Positions 60,248 to 64,000 of a DNA stretch of 64,000 nt are shown piece by piece. This DNA comes from Mucilaginibacter auburnensis (lineage in GTDB: Bacteria > Bacteroidota > Bacteroidia > Sphingobacteriales > Sphingobacteriaceae): positions 372,001-436,000 of the forward strand of contig NZ_PGFJ01000001.1 of the NCBI RefSeq assembly GCF_002797815.1. Reading direction: 5' to 3'. The notes below the pieces were generated by a model. That model was not told the origin of the DNA. It saw only the letters and a list, made by a program, of their open reading frames with translations, and did no database searches. Position 1 is the first letter of the stretch. Each line of letters opens with the position of its first letter. The position numbers and the translations under genes were made by a program.

Positions 60248-61984
60248 TTAAACACCCAGATCTTTCATTATCGCTTCTATTTTAGCTTCCATTTGCTTGT
60301 CGGTTTCAGCAAAAGCCTCTTTCGAGGCCAGCTTACCTTTTGCCGAGCAATAGAATTTTATTTTAGGCTCGGTACCTGATGGGCGGGCTGAAATAATGGT
60401 GCCATCCTCAGTAATGAATTGCAATACATCGCTTTTTGGCAGTTCAATAGGCTTGGTTGAGCCGGTAGCCAGATCGGTTTCGGTTTGCAGTTCGTAATCT
60501 TTTAAGGTAACTACTTTTGAGCCACCTAACGTTGCAGGTGTGTTGGTGCGGTACTGCTCCATCATAGCCTTAATTTCTTCGGCGCCGGTTTTACCTTTTT
60601 TGGTAATAGAGATCAGCTTTTCCTTGTAGAAACCGTATTTGATATATAGGTCAAGCAAGGCCTCAAACAAGCTGCTGCCCTGGTCCTTATAATACGCGGT
60701 CATCTCCGCGATAAATGCTGCCGATACAATGGCATCCTTATCGCGCACCAACTCACCAATCAGGTAGCCATAGCTTTCTTCGCCGCCGCCAATAAAGGTT
60801 TGCTTACCTTCAAACTTGGTCATTAACTCGCCAATGTATTTAAAGCCGGTAAGCGTGTCGTAGTATTTAACGTTCTTGTCGTTAGCTATATCGGCAATCA
60901 GGTTGGTGGTTACAATGGTTTTTACAATGTATTGGTTGCCATCCAGTTTGTTTTTAGCCTGCCATGCCTCTAACAGGTAGCTAATTAATAAACTGCCGGT
61001 TTGGTTACCGTTCAGCAAAATAAACTTGCCTTCGGTGTTTTTAACAGCAATACCCACACGGTCGGCATCAGGGTCGGTTGCCACTACCAGGTCGGCGTCA
61101 ACTTCTTCTGCTTTTTTAAGGGCGAGGGTAAGCGCCTCATGCTCCTCAGGGTTAGGGTAAACAACCGTTGGGAAGTTACCATCAGGAGTGGCCTGCTCTT
61201 CAACAATGGTTACATTCTCAAAACCAAAGCGTTTCAACGCCGGTGGTACTAAAGTAATACCTGTACCATGTATTGGAGAGTAAACTATTTTAAGGTTTTT
61301 TTGACGTTTGATGGCTTCAGGCGATACAGACAACTCGGCAATTTTGCTCAGGTATAGCTCGTCAATGTCTTCACCAATCATTTCCACCAAAGCATCATTA
61401 CGGGTAAATTTTACTTCGTCTATGCTTTTAATAGCAGCAACCTCGGCCATAACTGCCTTATCATAAGGCGCAACAAACTGACCGCCATCTGCTCCATATG
61501 CTTTGTAACCGTTATATTCTTTTGGGTTGTGCGATGCTGTAAGCATTACACCGCTTTTGCAGCCTAAATGGCGCACCGCGAAAGAAAGCTCAGGCGTAGG
61601 GCGCAGGGCTTTGAAAAAGTAAACGTGGATGCCGTTGGCAGAAAACACATCGGCGGTAATACCGGCCAATACATCAGAGTTGTTGCGGCTATCGTGCGCA
61701 ATGGCAACTTTTATTTGCTCGGCAGGATAAGTTTTTAACAGGAAGTTAGCTAAACCCTGTGTAGCTGTGCCAATGGTATATTTATTAACACGGTTTGAAC
61801 CCGGACCCATGGTGCCACGCAAACCGCCGGTGCCAAACTCAAGGTCGCGGTAAAAAGCGTCGGTAAGCTCGGTAGTAGCACCCTCGTCAATCAATTTTTG
61901 TATCTGTTGTTTAACCTGGTCGTCATAGCTTCCCTGAAGCCATGCGTTTACTTTTTCCTGAATAGCGGGGTCGAGTTGTGACAT
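60248..61984 (-). CDS. Phospho-sugar mutase (phosphoglucomutase/phosphomannomutase)
   Basis: A 578-residue enzyme of the alpha-D-phosphohexomutase superfamily that interconverts sugar 1- and 6-phosphates. Domain 1: LEFGTGGLRGTMGPGSNRVN, then the catalytic phosphoserine in GVMLTASHNPKEYNGYK. Domain 2 metal loop: ATDPDADRVG. Domain 3: GGGEESYGYLIGE. Domain 4 phosphate-binding loop: ISARPSGTEPKIKFY. Length fits the PGM/PMM type of Bacteroidetes. It makes glucose-1-phosphate or mannose-1-phosphate for polysaccharide synthesis; which is not clear. Confidence 0.94.
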   Translation of the reverse strand: MSQLDPAIQEKVNAWLQGSYDDQVKQQIQKLIDEGATTELTDAFYRDLEFGTGGLRGTMGPGSNRVNKYTIGTATQGLANFLLKTYPAEQIKVAIAHDSRNNSDVLAGITADVFSANGIHVYFFKALRPTPELSFAVRHLGCKSGVMLTASHNPKEYNGYKAYGADGGQFVAPYDKAVMAEVAAIKSIDEVKFTRNDALVEMIGEDIDELYLSKIAELSVSPEAIKRQKNLKIVYSPIHGTGITLVPPALKRFGFENVTIVEEQATPDGNFPTVVYPNPEEHEALTLALKKAEEVDADLVVATDPDADRVGIAVKNTEGKFILLNGNQTGSLLISYLLEAWQAKNKLDGNQYIVKTIVTTNLIADIANDKNVKYYDTLTGFKYIGELMTKFEGKQTFIGGGEESYGYLIGELVRDKDAIVSAAFIAEMTAYYKDQGSSLFEALLDLYIKYGFYKEKLISITKKGKTGAEEIKAMMEQYRTNTPATLGGSKVVTLKDYELQTETDLATGSTKPIELPKSDVLQFITEDGTIISARPSGTEPKIKFYCSAKGKLASKEAFAETDKQMEAKIEAIMKDLGV

Positions 61985-62189
61985 GAGTGATCTTAAAATT
62001 TTCAGTATAGATTGTTAATAACATCAAATATGATAAAAATGTGTGGAAATGATTAAACAATAACCTCCGGGCAGCAAAAATTCATCATAAATTAACATGT
62101 ATTCGGAATTGTAAGCGCTACTTCATCATTTGATATTCAGTATTAGGCGTTCGGTATTCTAAAATTTTAAACCTTATCTTTGCAGCCAC

Positions 62190-63149
62190 ATGCAAGTAAC
62201 TAACACTATACCTGCCGTTTGGGAAAAAGGCTACAATAATTATGGGCCCTGGCTGCGCGAAAAATACAAAGGTGCACGGGTATTCAAAGTAATTGTTGAT
62301 GGTGGCTTTACCTGCCCTAATCGCGATGGCTCAAAAGGTTATGGTGGTTGCACCTATTGTAATGTTGATTCGTTCACCCCATCAGTAAGCCGAAATGCTC
62401 CAACGGTGCGTCAGCAGGTGGAGGAAGGCATGGAGCGGGCGCGCAAAGGCAACCGTGCCGATAAATTTATTATATATTTCCAACCCAATACCAATACGTA
62501 CGCCCCTGCGCATTACTTAAAAATGCTGTATGACGAGGCGTTGAGCTACGGTACCGAAGATATTGTTGGCTTAAGCGTAGGTACCCGCCCGGATTGTATT
62601 GATGCGGAAAAGATAGCCTTATTAGAAAGCTATACAGACCGCTTTGATGTTGACCTGGAGATGGGCATGGAGTCGATCTATAATGATACCCTTGCGCAGA
62701 TAAACCGCGGCTGTACGCATGATGACCTCTTGAATGCCCTTAAACTGGTGGAAAACAGTAAGCTGGATATTTGCGTGCATACCATTTTTGGCTTCCCTTG
62801 GGAGACGCGTGAAATGATGCTCAAATATGCCGACGAGATCAACCGCCATCCGCAGATAAAATTTGTAAAGTTCCATCACCTGCACATCGTTGAAGGATCT
62901 GTTATGGGGGTAAAGTACAAGCGCGAACCCTTTAAGCTTTTTGAGTTGGATGAATACGCCGATTTTTTATGCGACCTGTTGCCTTTAGTCAGGCCGGATG
63001 TGGTGATACAACGACTTTTCGGCTTAAGCGACCGAGAACTGCTCATAGCGCCCAACTGGAAACTGAAAAAATCAGAAATTCAATACCGTATTGACCAACG
63101 CATATTGGAGCGTGGCGTGGTGCAGGGATCATTAGTTGGCTGTTTGTAG
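62190..63149 (+). CDS. TIGR01212-type radical SAM protein (YhcC family)
   Basis: A 319-residue radical SAM enzyme. The cluster cysteines occur in GGFTCPNRDGSKGYGGCTYCN (C-x11-C-x2-C, the YhcC-type spacing), then FIIYFQPNTNTYAP, SVGTRPDCIDAE, DVDLEMGMESIYNDTLAQINRGCTHDDLL and VHTIFGFPWETREMML. Its biochemical role is not firmly known. A TATCTTTG lies at 62175-62182, 7 bases before the ATG, so the transcript may be nearly leaderless, as for holB. Confidence 0.93.
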   Translation: MQVTNTIPAVWEKGYNNYGPWLREKYKGARVFKVIVDGGFTCPNRDGSKGYGGCTYCNVDSFTPSVSRNAPTVRQQVEEGMERARKGNRADKFIIYFQPNTNTYAPAHYLKMLYDEALSYGTEDIVGLSVGTRPDCIDAEKIALLESYTDRFDVDLEMGMESIYNDTLAQINRGCTHDDLLNALKLVENSKLDICVHTIFGFPWETREMMLKYADEINRHPQIKFVKFHHLHIVEGSVMGVKYKREPFKLFELDEYADFLCDLLPLVRPDVVIQRLFGLSDRELLIAPNWKLKKSEIQYRIDQRILERGVVQGSLVGCL

Positions 63150-63306
63150 TTAGCAGTTTTCAATTACTTGTTTTAACTATCTACCGCATCTTAATTTAAC
63201 TTACGCTGTAATCTACTGCTAACGGCTCACTGCAAACTCAACAAGCGGCACCCATTTTGCATCTAAATGGATAAAAATTATTTTTAGGAAATAAAATATA
63301 TATCCG

Positions 63307-64000
63307 TTGTCACAAAAACCGCTTTCCAACTATATTCCGGCGCTAACGGGGGTGCGCGCTCTGGCTGCTTATTTGGTTTTTATCTCACACTACTATTATG
63401 TGTTTGATGATGTTTTTCCCCACATTGTGCAACGTTTTTTAGGCGAGTTCCATATTGGGGTGTCTATTTTCTTCGTCCTGTCGGGGTTTTTAATAACTTT
63501 TAGATATTACAAAAACTTCCATTTAACTACAGATTGGTTTAAGCAATACCTCAAAAACCGCGTGGCGCGTATTTACCCAATGTACGCTCTGCTTACCATT
63601 TGTGCTTTTGTATACTACTTTATTACTAAAGACCAAAGCATTACCAAAGGCAACGATAACCCAATCTGGCTGATGATCATGAACATCACCTTTATCCGTG
63701 GTTTCTTTTTCCAGTATTGGGATACGGGTATAGCACAAGGCTGGTCGTTAACCGTTGAAGAGTGCTTTTACTTTTCGGCTCCAATAATCTTCCTCATTGC
63801 TAAAAAATACAATAAGTTTTATCTGCAGCCTATAGTGTTAACGTTGTTCGCTATTGGCATGACGTTAATATTTAGCCGTATTAACTGGCACGGCTTCTTT
63901 GGCAACTTCCCGTTTGTAATGTTATTTACTTTCTTCGGGCGTTGTTTTGAGTTTTTTGTTGGTGTACAGTTGGCCCGATTTGTATTGAATAAAGGTTTTG
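63307..64000 (+). CDS. Acyltransferase family 3 membrane protein, N-terminal part (runs off the window)
   Basis: The first 231 codons of an OafA/YrhL-type membrane acyltransferase that transfers acyl groups to sugars of surface polysaccharides. Start by TTG at 63307 (SQKPLSNYIPALTGVRALAAYLVFISH), because an in-frame TAA at 63292-63294 excludes longer starts and no ATG precedes the conserved PALTGVRALA motif with the catalytic His a few residues on (FISHYY). Membrane segments are plain (IGVSIFFVLSGFLITF, YPMYALLTICAFVYYFI), with TVEECFYFSAPIIF as the usual SL-TVEE motif. The 3' part lies outside the window. Confidence 0.85.
   Translation, partial: MSQKPLSNYIPALTGVRALAAYLVFISHYYYVFDDVFPHIVQRFLGEFHIGVSIFFVLSGFLITFRYYKNFHLTTDWFKQYLKNRVARIYPMYALLTICAFVYYFITKDQSITKGNDNPIWLMIMNITFIRGFFFQYWDTGIAQGWSLTVEECFYFSAPIIFLIAKKYNKFYLQPIVLTLFAIGMTLIFSRINWHGFFGNFPFVMLFTFFGRCFEFFVGVQLARFVLNKGF

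Overview
The window looks like chromosomal DNA of a Bacteroidetes bacterium, most likely family Sphingobacteriaceae (a Mucilaginibacter- or Pedobacter-like soil or freshwater species). This rests on the gliding lipoprotein gene gldH in the order holB–PSP1–gldH, a giant secreted protein with a type B C-terminal signal for the type IX secretion system (T9SS), DUF4175, DUF3078 and DUF5700 proteins, Bacteroidetes promoters (TTTG, about 20 bases, TAnnTTTG) and weak Shine-Dalgarno sites. The genus is an inference. No rRNA, CRISPR array, intact insertion sequence or prophage was seen.

Layout. 0-5.6 kb (minus strand): partial ffh, secreted or outer-membrane proteins, two adjacent glucosaminidases, an O-methyltransferase and ruvX. 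5.8-11.9 kb (plus): holB, a PSP1/RicT-like protein, gldH, a TPR protein and rmuC. 11.9-14.7 kb (minus): a frameshifted relict gene, a secreted protein, a lipoprotein and thiL. 14.8-25.4 kb: an exported DRGH nuclease, a parvulin-type lipoprotein, an outer-membrane barrel, divergent nadA and nadB, tRNA-Gly(CCC), a VapBC-type toxin-antitoxin pair, a gamma-carbonic anhydrase and an Ig-like lipoprotein. 25.5-36.2 kb: mnmG, two perfect parS sites, an ABC-F ATPase, a Rossmann-fold protein, pirin, glutathione peroxidase, and the overlapping chain DUF4175 – anti-sigma-type ATPase – ybeY. 36.5-40.3 kb: MarR regulator plus MFS exporter, three tandem microproteins, and a second MFS exporter.

40.3-46.7 kb: an AT-rich gap with a candidate small RNA, the 1784-residue T9SS protein and tRNA-Ala(GGC). 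46.9-55 kb: a DUF5700 putative protease, small proteins, a Crp-type regulator with an AhpD-like protein, DUF2167, an NhaP-type antiporter, an SDR and an AraC regulator. 55-60 kb is the most accessory-looking part: a motif shared with 9.1 kb, a 43-codon ORF, palindromic repeats and two AT-rich genes that each carry an R-x4-H motif typical of HEPN ribonucleases. They lie directly downstream of rtcB (RNA ligase), with a WYL-domain regulator divergent from rtcB. 60.2-64 kb: a phospho-sugar mutase, a YhcC-type radical SAM protein and a partial acyltransferase.

Most of the window is housekeeping: protein targeting, replication and repair, NAD and thiamine cofactors, tRNA modification and ribosome maturation. 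The twin parS sites next to mnmG suggest the origin-proximal part of the chromosome. The best candidate for an undescribed system is the WYL – RtcB – HEPN – HEPN cluster, which could pair RNA cleavage with RNA repair. This is a hypothesis: a terminator-like hairpin at the end of rtcB and a composition shift argue for caution.
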